A stretch of DNA of 59,171 nucleotides from Sodaliphilus sp050873765 (GTDB lineage Bacteria; Bacteroidota; Bacteroidia; Bacteroidales; Muribaculaceae), in assembly GCA_050873765.1 (NCBI GenBank), contig JBNMJK010000005.1:1-59171 (forward strand), in the 5' to 3' direction. The notes under the pieces are model-generated. The model saw only the letters and a list, made by a program, of their open reading frames with translations. It was not told the DNA's origin and ran no database searches. Positions 26,708-36,064 of this stretch are shown here, piece after piece (position 1 is the stretch's first letter; the number at the start of each line of letters is the position of its first letter). A program made the translations under genes and the position numbers.

Positions 26708-27979
26708 TTAGTCGATCATGTCGAAGCCAGTGTATTTCTGGAGCACTTCCGGCACCTTGATGCCTTCAGGAGTTTGGTTGTTTTCGAGCAGTGCAGCCAT
26801 AATGCGGGGCAGAGCCAGTGCCGAACCGTTGAGGGTGTGGCAGAGGTGAGTCTTCTTGTCTTCGCCACGGTAGCGGCATTTCAGGCGGTTGGCCTGATAG
26901 GTCTCGAAATTCGACACAGAGCTCACTTCCAGCCAGCGCTTCTGTGCGCCGCTCCACACTTCAAAGTCGAAGGTGATGGCTGAGGTGAAGCTCATATCAC
27001 CACCGCAAAGGCGAAGAATGTGCCAAGGCAGACCGAGTTTCTCGAGCAGGCCTTGCACGTGGTCCTTCATATCTTCCAGTGCAGCGTAGGAGTTCTCAGG
27101 CTTTTCAATGCGCACGATTTCCACCTTGTCGAACTGGTGCAGGCGGTTCAGGCCGCGCACGTCCTTGCCGTAGCTGCCGGCTTCACGGCGGAAGCATGCG
27201 CTGTAGGCACAATTTTTCTTGGGCAGGCTCTCGGCAGGGATAATCACATCGCGGTAGATGTTGGTGACAGGCACTTCAGCGGTAGGAATCAGGTAGAAGT
27301 CGTCCACCTCGCAGTGATACATCTGGCCTTCCTTGTCGGGAAGTTGGCCAGTGCCCAGGCCAGAAGCCTCGTTCACCACATAGGGAGGCTGAATTTCGGT
27401 GTAGCCGGCCTTGTTGGCCTCGTCGAGGAAGAACTGTATGAGCGCACGCTGCATACGTGCACCCTTGCCGATATAAACGGGGAAGCCAGCGCCTGTAATC
27501 TTCACACCGAGGTCGAAGTCGATGATATTGTATTTCTTGGCGAGTTCCCAGTGTGGAAGAGCGTCCTCACCGAGGTTTGGCATAGGTCCGCCCACTTTTT
27601 CCACCACATTGTCTTCGGCAGTCTTGCCTTCGGGCACACCCTTGTAGGGCACGTTAGGCACCGAGAGGAGAATTTCGCGGATTTCGCCCTCAATGGCAGA
27701 GAGCTTGTCGTCGATTTCCTTGCCGGCAGCTTTCATCTCAGCCACCTTTTGCTTGGCTTCTGTGGCCTCGTCTTTTTTGCCTTGCTTCATGAGCGCGCCG
27801 ATTTGGGCGGCCATCTTATTGAGTTGTGCGGCATTGTCGTCGCGCAGTTTCTGATTTTGCTTGCGTTGCTTGTCGAGTTCAACTACACGCATGATAGGTT
27901 CGCGACCATCGAATTGCTTTACAGCCAATCGCTTGATCACTTCCTCAGGATTTTCGTTGATAAGTTGTAATGTTAGCAT
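26708..27979 (-). CDS. serS: Seryl-tRNA synthetase
   Basis: 423 residues, typical length. Residues 1-105 form the antiparallel coiled-coil tRNA-binding arm (KRLAVKQFDGREPI, then a Lys/Glu-rich helical pair). Class II catalytic core: ALIQFFLDEANKAGYTEIQP (motif 1), CFRREAGSYGKDVRGLNRLH (motif 2), ALALPRIMAALLENNQ (motif 3). It charges tRNA-Ser. A TAATTTTG at 28011-28004 is a plausible -7 element; the matching -33 position lies just outside the repeat locus that starts at 28033. Confidence 0.97.
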   Translation of the reverse strand: MLTLQLINENPEEVIKRLAVKQFDGREPIMRVVELDKQRKQNQKLRDDNAAQLNKMAAQIGALMKQGKKDEATEAKQKVAEMKAAGKEIDDKLSAIEGEIREILLSVPNVPYKGVPEGKTAEDNVVEKVGGPMPNLGEDALPHWELAKKYNIIDFDLGVKITGAGFPVYIGKGARMQRALIQFFLDEANKAGYTEIQPPYVVNEASGLGTGQLPDKEGQMYHCEVDDFYLIPTAEVPVTNIYRDVIIPAESLPKKNCAYSACFRREAGSYGKDVRGLNRLHQFDKVEIVRIEKPENSYAALEDMKDHVQGLLEKLGLPWHILRLCGGDMSFTSAITFDFEVWSGAQKRWLEVSSVSNFETYQANRLKCRYRGEDKKTHLCHTLNGSALALPRIMAALLENNQTPEGIKVPEVLQKYTGFDMID

Positions 27980-28032
27980 TTTATCCTTGTATTAATTATC
28001 ACGCAAAATTACATAATTTTTTTAAGAAATCA

Positions 28033-28297
28033 TAAATTAGAGATTAGAAGTTAGAAATTAGAGGTTAGAAGTTAAGAAGTTAGAGAAGTTTAAGAAGTTA
28101 GGACGATTGCTTTTTCTGCCATGCTGATGATTTGCACTTTTCTTTTGCCATTTGGCCATCAGCTAAAGCGAATCAGCTTCTACAATCGTCTTAACTTCCC
28201 TAACTTCTTCTAACTTCTTAACTTCGTATTATACTTCTTAACTTCGTATTATATTCTACACCTGGGGCGGACGTGGCATGCCACGTCCCTACCGCAA
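28033..28297. repeat. Repeat locus site 3: heptamer arms, inverted GACGATTG element and GCATGC palindrome
   Basis: Heptamer units (AGATTAG, AAGTTAG) at 28033-28096. GTTAGGACGATTG (28097-28109) is inverted as CAATCGTCTTAAC (28183-28195) with 73 non-repeated bases between. More heptamer units lie on the complementary side to about 28230, with a direct repeat of CTTCGTATTATA. Then GGACGTGGCATGCCACGTCC (28269-28288), a perfect 20-base palindrome, followed by CTACC. Fills the 330-base gap between serS and ftsZ; no gene seen. Confidence 0.8.
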
Positions 28298-28309
28298 TTC
28301 TGATTTCCG

Positions 28310-29665
28310 TTATCCGAAACTGATGGTGCCGGTGCCCCTCTTGGGCTCTGCGGAGGTGTTTTGCTCCTGCCGTGAGACCGGTGCGGCCTTCCGTTTTTCT
28401 TCCACCAGGTTCTTAAACTTCTGGTCGCGGTTGTAGGTGGGCGTTTTCTCAAAGAGGTCGATGATGTCGTCGTTGTCGAGGTCGTCGGGCTTGAACACAA
28501 ACACCTTGGCCTCGGCGCGCTCAATCTGTGCCTGGGTCACCTTGCCGCCATACTCCTCCTCGAGGCGCTTTTGGTTGTCGTCGGCCGATGGGGTCTTTTT
28601 AGGCTCTTTAGCCACCTTTTTAGGAGGAATGTCGGCAGCGAGCGACACATCGAATCCAGCGGCAAGAATGGTGATTTTCACCTTGTCGTCGAGCGTGTCG
28701 TCGTAAGCCACACCCCAAATCACATCCACATCTGGGCTGAAATTGGTCATGAATCGGCTCATCTCGTTCACCTCCTCCATCTTGAACGACTGCTGTGCCT
28801 GGCGCGAGTAGTAGATGTTCACCAGAATGGTTTTCGAGCCATACACATCGCGGTTTTTCAGCAGCGGAGAGTTGAGCGCGTCTTCAATAGCCTTGGTCAC
28901 ACGCTTGTCGCCCTCGCCGTAGCCCGTGCTGATTACAGCCACACCGCCATCGCGCAGCGTGGTGTTCACGTCGTTGAAGTCGAGGTTGATGCGGCCCTCG
29001 GTGGTGATCAGTTCAGAAATACTCCTTGCGGCTATCGACAGCGTGTCGTCGGCCTTACCGAAAGCGTTGTCGAAGTCGAGGTCGGGGTATATTTCGGTGA
29101 GGCGTTCGTTGTTAATGATGAGCAGCGCATCCACATACTTCTGCATCTCGTCGGCGCCGGCAAGCGCTTTCAGAATTTTGCGCTGTCCCTCAAAGAGGAA
29201 TGGAATGGTGACGATGCCGATGGTGAGGATGCCCTTGTCGCGTGCGATTTTGGCCACTACTGGCGCTGCGCCGGTGCCCGTGCCACCGCCCATGCCTGCG
29301 GTGATAAACACCATTTTGGTGTCGTCGTCGAAGAGGGCGCTGATGTCGTCGGCGCTCTCCAGGGCGGCCTGCTGTGCCACCTCAGGCTTATTGCCAGCGC
29401 CAAGGCCGTTGGTGGTTTTGGGGCCGATGAGCAATCGCTCGGGCACGGGGGAATTGTTGAGCGCCTGGCGGTCGGTGTTGAGCACAACGAACGACACGCC
29501 GTTCACGTTTTGCTTATACATGTGGTTGATGGCGTTGCTGCCGCCGCCGCCCACGCCCACAACCTTGATGATTGTGGGAAGCGCGAGCGATTCGGGCTTA
29601 CCTGCTTCTGGTGCAAACCCAGAATCCTTGTCTATCTCATTGAAAATATCTTTATCTTCTGGCAT
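28310..29665 (-). CDS. ftsZ: Cell division protein FtsZ
   Basis: 451 residues. Tubulin-like GTPase that forms the Z-ring. GTP-binding: VVGVGGGGSNAINHM (about 35-49), the tubulin signature GGGTGTGAAPV (about 125-135), and NLDFNDVNTTLRDGG. The variable linker (about 365-440) is charged. The C-terminal end (KRGTGTISFG) is short and not an obvious FtsA-binding peptide of the proteobacterial type. Last gene of the dcw cluster, 65 bases after ftsA. The stop lies 12 bases from the repeat locus. Confidence 0.97.
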   Translation of the reverse strand: MPEDKDIFNEIDKDSGFAPEAGKPESLALPTIIKVVGVGGGGSNAINHMYKQNVNGVSFVVLNTDRQALNNSPVPERLLIGPKTTNGLGAGNKPEVAQQAALESADDISALFDDDTKMVFITAGMGGGTGTGAAPVVAKIARDKGILTIGIVTIPFLFEGQRKILKALAGADEMQKYVDALLIINNERLTEIYPDLDFDNAFGKADDTLSIAARSISELITTEGRINLDFNDVNTTLRDGGVAVISTGYGEGDKRVTKAIEDALNSPLLKNRDVYGSKTILVNIYYSRQAQQSFKMEEVNEMSRFMTNFSPDVDVIWGVAYDDTLDDKVKITILAAGFDVSLAADIPPKKVAKEPKKTPSADDNQKRLEEEYGGKVTQAQIERAEAKVFVFKPDDLDNDDIIDLFEKTPTYNRDQKFKNLVEEKRKAAPVSRQEQNTSAEPKRGTGTISFG

Positions 29666-29730
29666 ATTGTGGTGAATTATCGTTAGAAAATGGATTTAGT
29701 TTTTTTGCTGTAAATTACTGTGAGCATGCT

Positions 29731-31047
29731 TTATTCTTCCTCCTCGCTCATGAGGCCTTCAAGCGTGTCTCTGAACCGGCCGAAGAAGCCTTTCTTTTTA
29801 GGCTTTTTCTCCTCAGGCTTGTCCTGCTTCTCCTCGGTAGTCTTGGGGCTACTGCCGTCAGTGGCGATAGTGGGCCCGTCCATGGGGGTGAAGTTGTGGC
29901 GGCGCACACAGGTGGCACCGTCGGCTATGATGGAAGCGGCCTTGTCGAGCAGTGCAAACACCTCGATATGCTCAAATTTGTTGATTTCGTGGTTGAGGAT
30001 ATTGATGGTGGAAGGCGTGGTGCCCATTCGCGTTTCGATTTTCGTCTTTTCCTTGAACTCGGCCTGCAGCCCCTTCAGCTTGGCGGCGCCGCCCACAAGC
30101 ACGATTGTCTTCACATCGGAAGGCTGAAGGTGGGCATATTCAATTTGCTTGTTCACATTGGTGATGATTTCGCTGGTGCGCGAAATGATATAGTTGATGG
30201 CAGCCTTGGAGCTGATGCCGTCGATAGGCAGGTCCACCGCCTCGATGTTGAGTGGCTCGGCAATGTTCTTCTTTACCATTTCCGCCTTTTCCTCGGTGGT
30301 GTTTTGCAGTCCGTTCACGAGGTCGCGCGTGAGGTTGCGCCCACCCATGGGGAGCGTGGCCATATAGTTCAGCGCCCCGTTCTTGTAGATGGTGACGGTG
30401 GTGGTTTCGGCGCCCATGTCCACGAGCATACAGCCTAAGGTGCGCTCCTCCTCCGTGAGAATGGTTTCAGCCATGGCCAGCGAGGTGACCAGGAACTTCT
30501 TCACCTTCAGTGCACCCATAGCGCGCTCCAGATTGAGCTTGAGCGTGGGCTTAGCCACGATGCGGTTAAACTTGATGGTGATGCTGCTGCCACAGCAGCC
30601 CACGGGATTGGGGTTCTCCTTGTTGTCCACGTAGTAGGCCTGTGGCACAATGTCGATGGGGTCGTATGATGTGATAGGCTCTTTGAAAGCACTATTCTTG
30701 AGGTTTTCGATATTTTGCTTGGTGATTGACTCCGCGATATTGAGGTTGCGGTCGATTTCTGTGGGTACGGAATGTAGCGAGCGTCCGTTGATGCCTACAT
30801 ACACATCAGTGATGTCGCCGTCGATTTTATTCTCAAGTTTTTTCACGATGCGCACGATAGCGCTTTTAGTGTTCTCCACATTCTGCACGCAGCCGTATCG
30901 CACACAGTTGGTGAGTTTCTCTTCTTCAAGGTGGTTTACGCTCAGGTAGCCTGTTGCGCTCTTTTCGGCAATGGCACCCACAATTTTGGTGCTGCCGATT
31001 TCAATCGCCACGATAAGTTGGTTATTTTCCATATGGTTATTCTCCAT
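29731..31047 (-). CDS. ftsA: Cell division protein FtsA
   Basis: 438 residues. Actin-like ATPase that tethers FtsZ to the membrane. Motifs: VAIEIGSTKIVGAIAE (phosphate 1), LVDMGAETTTVTIYKNG (phosphate 2), VGGAAKLKG (adenosine). The end (KKKGFFGRFRDTLEGLMSE) is an amphipathic membrane-targeting helix. The first nine residues, MENNHMENN, contain a 15-base direct duplication, so either ATG (31045-31047 or 31030-31032) could be used. Lies between ftsQ and ftsZ. Confidence 0.96.
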   Translation of the reverse strand: MENNHMENNQLIVAIEIGSTKIVGAIAEKSATGYLSVNHLEEEKLTNCVRYGCVQNVENTKSAIVRIVKKLENKIDGDITDVYVGINGRSLHSVPTEIDRNLNIAESITKQNIENLKNSAFKEPITSYDPIDIVPQAYYVDNKENPNPVGCCGSSITIKFNRIVAKPTLKLNLERAMGALKVKKFLVTSLAMAETILTEEERTLGCMLVDMGAETTTVTIYKNGALNYMATLPMGGRNLTRDLVNGLQNTTEEKAEMVKKNIAEPLNIEAVDLPIDGISSKAAINYIISRTSEIITNVNKQIEYAHLQPSDVKTIVLVGGAAKLKGLQAEFKEKTKIETRMGTTPSTINILNHEINKFEHIEVFALLDKAASIIADGATCVRRHNFTPMDGPTIATDGSSPKTTEEKQDKPEEKKPKKKGFFGRFRDTLEGLMSEEEE

Positions 31048-31089
31048 AAATGTAAGTGGGTTATATATAATGATGGGGTTCGTTGTCTG

Positions 31090-32124
31090 TTATTTCTTCT
31101 TCTTGTCGGGGGCCTTTTTGCCGTCGTCGGTCTTTTTCTTCTTCACCGGCTTCTGCGCTGAGGCATCACTCTTTTTCTCGCTTTTTTCTGCGGCCTTGGG
31201 CTTCTTTTCCGTAGCCTTGTCGGTGGTGGCTCGCTTCTTCTCCCTCTTTTCCGCCAGAGGCTTTTCTGGCTCTCTTTCGGCCTTGCTTGCCACTTCGGTC
31301 TGTTCGGGTTGAGCCAGCCTTGCGGTCTCGTCGTCGGGGCGTGTGCTCTCATTGTCTTCAACGGAGGTGGTGTCGATTTGCTCAATCGCCACCTTCTTGT
31401 TGCGCAAGTTGCCCACCACCTGGTGGCTCCACTTCACCGATATGGTGTCGTAGGTGTTCCAGCCTTTTTCGGGCATCACCTTGCGGTAGAAGAGCAGCAG
31501 CTTCTTGAACTTGTTTTCATACCCCGACGCATCGCCAAGGTTCACCACATGGCCCGCGATGTTGGGCACCATGTATATGTTGTTGGGGTCGTGGAAATCG
31601 AGCATCGCCACGAGGGCATTGAGCGTGGAGTCGGACCGCACATAATTGATGAGCGGAATCAGGCGCTGTGGAGGATAGGCGGCGGTGAAGTGCCCCTTCA
31701 CGATGGGCACATCGCAGCTGAATGAGGTGGAGGTGGGCATTTGCTTGCCTTCACGGTTCACGTAGTACATTCTGTCGCCGTCGATCACGCGCATCACCGG
31801 CACCAACTGACGCACTTTCACCAGCAGCACACCATCGTCGGTCTTCACACACTCGCCCGACTCCAGGTAGGGCGACTTGGCGAGAGCTTGCTCCACTTCA
31901 GCCAGGTTGATGTCGGCCATGGGCACGCCTTTCAGATGCAAGTGGCACTGGTCTAAATATTGCATCACGCCCTCAGGGTTCACAAAGGTGGAACTGTCGA
32001 AGTTCTCGATTTGAATGTCCACCTTTTTGCACACCTGCTGGCCTGCTTTGCCTTTTGCCCAGAAAATTCCCCACAGCAAAAAGCTTGCGAGCACGAAGAT
32101 GATGATGATGCGAGCTAATTTCAA
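31090..32124 (-). CDS. ftsQ: Cell division protein FtsQ/DivIB
   Basis: 344 residues. Starts with TTG (32124-32122), which overlaps the TGA of murC by three bases; no in-frame ATG is available before the membrane helix, so TTG is the best start. One N-terminal membrane helix (about 5-22, IIIIFVLASFLLWGIFWA), then a POTRA domain (about 40-110; VNPEGVMQYLDQ) and the beta domain (to about 245). The tail (about 250-344) is extremely Lys/Glu-rich (KKKKTDDGKKAPDKKKK), an extension not usual in the family. Scaffolds divisome proteins FtsB/L and FtsI. Confidence 0.9.
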   Translation of the reverse strand: MKLARIIIIFVLASFLLWGIFWAKGKAGQQVCKKVDIQIENFDSSTFVNPEGVMQYLDQCHLHLKGVPMADINLAEVEQALAKSPYLESGECVKTDDGVLLVKVRQLVPVMRVIDGDRMYYVNREGKQMPTSTSFSCDVPIVKGHFTAAYPPQRLIPLINYVRSDSTLNALVAMLDFHDPNNIYMVPNIAGHVVNLGDASGYENKFKKLLLFYRKVMPEKGWNTYDTISVKWSHQVVGNLRNKKVAIEQIDTTSVEDNESTRPDDETARLAQPEQTEVASKAEREPEKPLAEKREKKRATTDKATEKKPKAAEKSEKKSDASAQKPVKKKKTDDGKKAPDKKKK

Positions 32125-33494
32125 TGCTTTTGTTTTTTTACTTCCTCACAGATTTGTGGCAGCAGGTTCACGATGTCGCCTGCGCCAGCGGTCAATAACA
32201 CTTCAAAGTTAAGATTTTGCAGCGATTTAAGCAAGTTTTCCTTGCTGTAAATCTTCTTGTTAGGACAAGTCACGTCTTTCAGAATGATTTCGCTTGTCAC
32301 GCCCTCGATAGGCTGCTCTCGGGCAGGATAGATGGGCAGCAGCAGCAGTTCGTCGGCCATGGAGAGCGCCTCTGCGAACTGGTGGGCGAAATCGCGGGTG
32401 CGGGTGTAGAGGTGGGGCTGGAAAATCACGCTCAACTTCTTGCCCGGATACAGGTCTCTCACTGAGCGAATCGACGCTTTCAGCTCATCGGGGTGGTGTG
32501 CATAGTCGTCGATCACCACCTTGCCGTTCTCCTTCAGCCAGAATTCAAATCGGCGTTTCGGGCCCATAAACGATGCGATGGCCTTCTTGATGGCTTCGGC
32601 AGGCACTTTGATGAGCCAGCAGGCCGCCATGGCCGCCACGGCGTTCTCTATGTTGATATCGACGGGCACGCCGAGGTTGATGTCGGTGATGACCTCGGTG
32701 GGTGTAACGAAGTCGAACACAATTTCACCGTCGCCCTTCCGAATGTTGGTGGCGTGGAAGTCGCCCTCGTCGAGCGCATAGGAATAGGTGGCCACGCCCT
32801 CCTGTGGCCGTGGCTTCAGCTTGAGCCCGGTGTGCACAATCAGCGCGCCGCCGGGGCGCACAAGTTCGGTGAAGTGGGCGAAACTCTCCAGGTAGTTCGC
32901 ATAGTTGCCATAGATGTCGAGGTGGTCGGGGTCGGTGGAGGTGATCACTGCGATGTATGGGCTCAACTGGTGGAAAGAACGGTCGAACTCGTCGGCCTCA
33001 ATCACCGAGTAGGGACTGGTGTCCGACAGCAGGAAGTTGCTGCCATAGTTGCGGAGCACACCGCCTAAGAATGCGTTGCAGCCAATGCCCGACACTTCCA
33101 AAATGTGGGCGGCCATGCTCGATGTGGTGGTCTTGCCGTGTGTGCCGGCGAAGCAGAGCCCTTTGCTGTGCTCGGTGACCACACCCAGCACTTTGGCGCG
33201 CTTCACCACCTCGAAGCCATTCTCGCGAAACCATTTCAGGCCGGCGTGGCTCTCTGGTATGGCTGGGGTATATACCACGAGCGTGTTCTCTTTGCTTCGG
33301 CAGTAGGGTGGAATGAGATCGGGGTTCTCATCGAAGGCAATTTCCACGCCCTCTTTCTGCAGGGCGCGGGTCAGGTCGCTCGGAGTGCGGTCGTAGCCCG
33401 CCACTTTTTTGCCTTTGGCGAGGAAATAGCGTTCGAGGGCAGCCATGCCAATGCCGCCAGCTCCCACAAAATATATCGATTCAAAATCTTTCAT
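32121..33494 (-). CDS. murC: UDP-N-acetylmuramate--L-alanine ligase
   Basis: 457 residues, standard length. First amino-acid addition to the muramyl nucleotide. Visible: N-terminal Rossmann VGAGGIGMAALERYFLAKG, ATP loop FAGTHGKTTTSSMAAHI (about 110-125), EADEFDRSF, and C-terminal VIDDYAHHPDELKASI. Upstream neighbour of ftsQ, with a short overlap. Confidence 0.97.
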   Translation of the reverse strand: MKDFESIYFVGAGGIGMAALERYFLAKGKKVAGYDRTPSDLTRALQKEGVEIAFDENPDLIPPYCRSKENTLVVYTPAIPESHAGLKWFRENGFEVVKRAKVLGVVTEHSKGLCFAGTHGKTTTSSMAAHILEVSGIGCNAFLGGVLRNYGSNFLLSDTSPYSVIEADEFDRSFHQLSPYIAVITSTDPDHLDIYGNYANYLESFAHFTELVRPGGALIVHTGLKLKPRPQEGVATYSYALDEGDFHATNIRKGDGEIVFDFVTPTEVITDINLGVPVDINIENAVAAMAACWLIKVPAEAIKKAIASFMGPKRRFEFWLKENGKVVIDDYAHHPDELKASIRSVRDLYPGKKLSVIFQPHLYTRTRDFAHQFAEALSMADELLLLPIYPAREQPIEGVTSEIILKDVTCPNKKIYSKENLLKSLQNLNFEVLLTAGAGDIVNLLPQICEEVKKQKH

Positions 33495-33529
33495 CTTCTT
33501 CTATATTAATATATTAATTTAGTTAGCGT

Positions 33530-34648
33530 TTATTTATCAGAAATTATCTTCATCACTTCGTCCACGATATGTTCTGCGGAATTGAGCAGGGCCATACGCT
33601 CCACATTGGCGCTGAGCGCATGGAGCTTCTCGGAGTCCTTCACCGTGGCGAGCATGGTGTCCACCAGTTTGGCGGGCGCGTCGGCGTCGGTCACCATGAT
33701 GGCGGCGTGGCGGCTGGAGAGGGCGAGGGCGTTTTTGGTCTGGTGGTCTTCAGCCACATTTGGCGAAGGCACCAGTATGGAAGGCTTGCCCAGCAGCTGT
33801 AGCTCGCTGATACTGCTTGCTCCGGCACGCGAAATCACGAGGTCGGCTGCGCGGTACGCCATGTCCATCTGGCTGATAAACGCCATCTGCTTCACATTTG
33901 TCACGCCCGACTGCGCAAGCGCGGCGCTGCACTGCTGGTCGTAGGCTTTACCCGTCTGCCACAGCACCTGCACCTCGCCAGCTTCCGCGCCAATCTTCTT
34001 CAGTCCGCCGATGATGCTCTCGTTCACCGTGCGCGCCCCCAGGCTGCCGCCGATGATGAGCACCGTGAGGCGGTCAGGGTCGATGCCTAATGCCTTTCGA
34101 GCTTCCTCACAGGAGGCCTCACACTCCAGCAGAGAGCGGCGCACAGGGTTGCCCGTGAGCACAATCTTCTCTTTAGGGAAGAAGCGCTCCATGCCCTCGT
34201 AGGCCACGCAGATGCACTTGGCGTCTTTGGCCAGGAGCTTGTTGGTGACACCGGCATAGGAGTTCTGCTCCTGGAGCAGGGTGGGTATGCCCTTCTTCTG
34301 CGCTTCCTTCAGCATCGGGCCGCTGGCGTAGCCGCCCACGCCAATGGCGATGTCGGGCTTGAATTCCTTCAGAATGCGCTTAGCCAGGCGCATACTCTTC
34401 CACAGCTTCAGCAGCACCTTCACATTGCGCAGCAGGTGCTTGCGGTCGAAGCCGCACACGGGCAGCCCGATGATTTCGTAGCCCGCAGCCGGCACGCGCT
34501 CCATTTCCATGCGCCCTTCCGCGCCCACGAACAGGATTTTGGCCTCAGGATATCTGCGGCGAATTTCATTGGCTATTGATAAAGCCGGGAATATGTGACC
34601 GCCGGTTCCACCGCCGCTCACGAGAAAACGTTTATTATTTCCAGACAT
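33530..34648 (-). CDS. murG: UDP-GlcNAc:undecaprenyl-PP-MurNAc-pentapeptide GlcNAc transferase
   Basis: 372 residues. Makes lipid II at the inner face of the membrane. Glycosyltransferase GT28 hallmarks: VSGGGTGGHIFPALSIANEI (N-terminal G-loop), GVGGYASGPML, and SRAGASSISELQLLGKPSIL in the UDP-GlcNAc-binding domain. Its start overlaps the ftsW end by 14 bases, so coupled translation is likely. Confidence 0.97.
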   Translation of the reverse strand: MSGNNKRFLVSGGGTGGHIFPALSIANEIRRRYPEAKILFVGAEGRMEMERVPAAGYEIIGLPVCGFDRKHLLRNVKVLLKLWKSMRLAKRILKEFKPDIAIGVGGYASGPMLKEAQKKGIPTLLQEQNSYAGVTNKLLAKDAKCICVAYEGMERFFPKEKIVLTGNPVRRSLLECEASCEEARKALGIDPDRLTVLIIGGSLGARTVNESIIGGLKKIGAEAGEVQVLWQTGKAYDQQCSAALAQSGVTNVKQMAFISQMDMAYRAADLVISRAGASSISELQLLGKPSILVPSPNVAEDHQTKNALALSSRHAAIMVTDADAPAKLVDTMLATVKDSEKLHALSANVERMALLNSAEHIVDEVMKIISDK

Positions 34649-36029
34649 TTGTGTAATTTATAAGTAGAGAGGGGTTCTCTGCCCGAAGTTCTTTAGGCAG
34701 TTCCTGATCCTCTTTAGTTGCGTTCTTTTTATCGGTTAAGCCTGCCACAGTGCGGCTGATGCTCAGCAGAATGGCGAAGGCGAAGTTCACAATCACGATG
34801 GAGGTGCCGCCCTTTGATATGAGTGGCAGCGGCTGTCCCGACACGGGAAACACGCCCGTGTTGATGGCCATGTGGAAAAGCGCCTGCAGCGTAATCATCG
34901 ACGCGGTGCCTATCACTATGAGCGTGGGCAGTGTGCGGCGGCACCTGCGCGCTATCATCGCCGCTCTGGCGAGCAGCACCAAGTAGAGCAGAATCACCGC
35001 AATGCCGCCGATGAGGCCGGTGTCTTCCACAATGATGGAATAGATGTAGTCGCTGAAGGCGAGCGGCAGACGGCTGCTCTCGCGAGAATTGCCGAAGAAC
35101 ACGCCCGTAACGCCGCCATGGGCCTGTGCCATGCGCGAGAACATTTCCTGCGAGTTCTTGTCGGTGATGGGCCGGTACACGAGCGAATCGTTGTTCCACC
35201 AGTCCATCAGACGTTTCCAGCGCATTTTGCTACGGTCTACTTCCTTCTTGGCTTCGGGCTGCAAGAGCGCTGCGTCGGTAGCCTCGCCCTCGTCCACCAT
35301 CTGCTGGTCGGATTGCCTTGCGGCCATCTGTATGGTCTCCTCCTTGCTCTCGTTCAAGTCTTTGATATACTTGTATCCGCAGCCTAAGATGCTGAATGCA
35401 ATAAACACGATGACTATCTTCTTCAGCGAAATGCCGCCCACTATCATCATGATGCCGCTGATGCCTACCAGCAGCAGGAAGTTGGTGAGGCCGCTCTTGA
35501 AGGTGAGAAAGCCGAACAGGCCCACCACTATCACGCATAGCCACATGCCCCTGTCGCTCACGCCATTCTCCTTTTGGGTGCGCGACAGAATGTAGGACAG
35601 CGCTGTCACCGCCGACAGTTTGGCAAACTCCGAGGGCTGAATGGATATGCCAAACAGCCTGAACGAGCGGCGTGCGCCGTTCAGCATGTCGCCAAAGAAC
35701 TGCACATACACCAGCGAGAGGAGTGTGATCAAGAATAGCCCCACGGTGATGCCAAACAGGAAATAGGTGTTGTTGTAGGGTATTTTGCGCACCACGGCGA
35801 GCACTCCACCGCCTATCAGCAGGAATACGCAGTGCTTGAGAATGGGCATATACACACCCATTGTGGCCACTTCGCGGCTCGATGCGCTGTAAGTTTCCAC
35901 AAGTGATATAAGCACAAGCGTGAAGTAGATGCCCCAGATCCATGGGTCGCCATACTTCCGGGTCATCTCTTCGTAGCGCGTGGCTTTGTCGATATTTTTT
36001 TCTAAACCATGTTCCATGTGTTGCTGCAT
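34635..36029 (-). CDS. ftsW: Septal lipid II polymerase FtsW (SEDS family)
   Basis: 464 residues from the ATG at 36027-36029; an ATG 12 bases later is also possible. About ten membrane helices. Conserved SEDS features: LFGISIQPSEFAKLSAVT, and AINTGVFPVSGQPLPLISKG near the C-terminus. An extended loop of about 65 residues (about 215-280, ESKEETIQMAARQSDQ...) lies between helices, longer and more charged than in many homologues. Works with FtsI in septal glycan synthesis. Confidence 0.95.
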   Translation of the reverse strand: MQQHMEHGLEKNIDKATRYEEMTRKYGDPWIWGIYFTLVLISLVETYSASSREVATMGVYMPILKHCVFLLIGGGVLAVVRKIPYNNTYFLFGITVGLFLITLLSLVYVQFFGDMLNGARRSFRLFGISIQPSEFAKLSAVTALSYILSRTQKENGVSDRGMWLCVIVVGLFGFLTFKSGLTNFLLLVGISGIMMIVGGISLKKIVIVFIAFSILGCGYKYIKDLNESKEETIQMAARQSDQQMVDEGEATDAALLQPEAKKEVDRSKMRWKRLMDWWNNDSLVYRPITDKNSQEMFSRMAQAHGGVTGVFFGNSRESSRLPLAFSDYIYSIIVEDTGLIGGIAVILLYLVLLARAAMIARRCRRTLPTLIVIGTASMITLQALFHMAINTGVFPVSGQPLPLISKGGTSIVIVNFAFAILLSISRTVAGLTDKKNATKEDQELPKELRAENPSLLINYTNVWK

Positions 36030-36064
36030 AGCTTAACAGACTTCTTTCTTAAAGCGTGTGCGCG

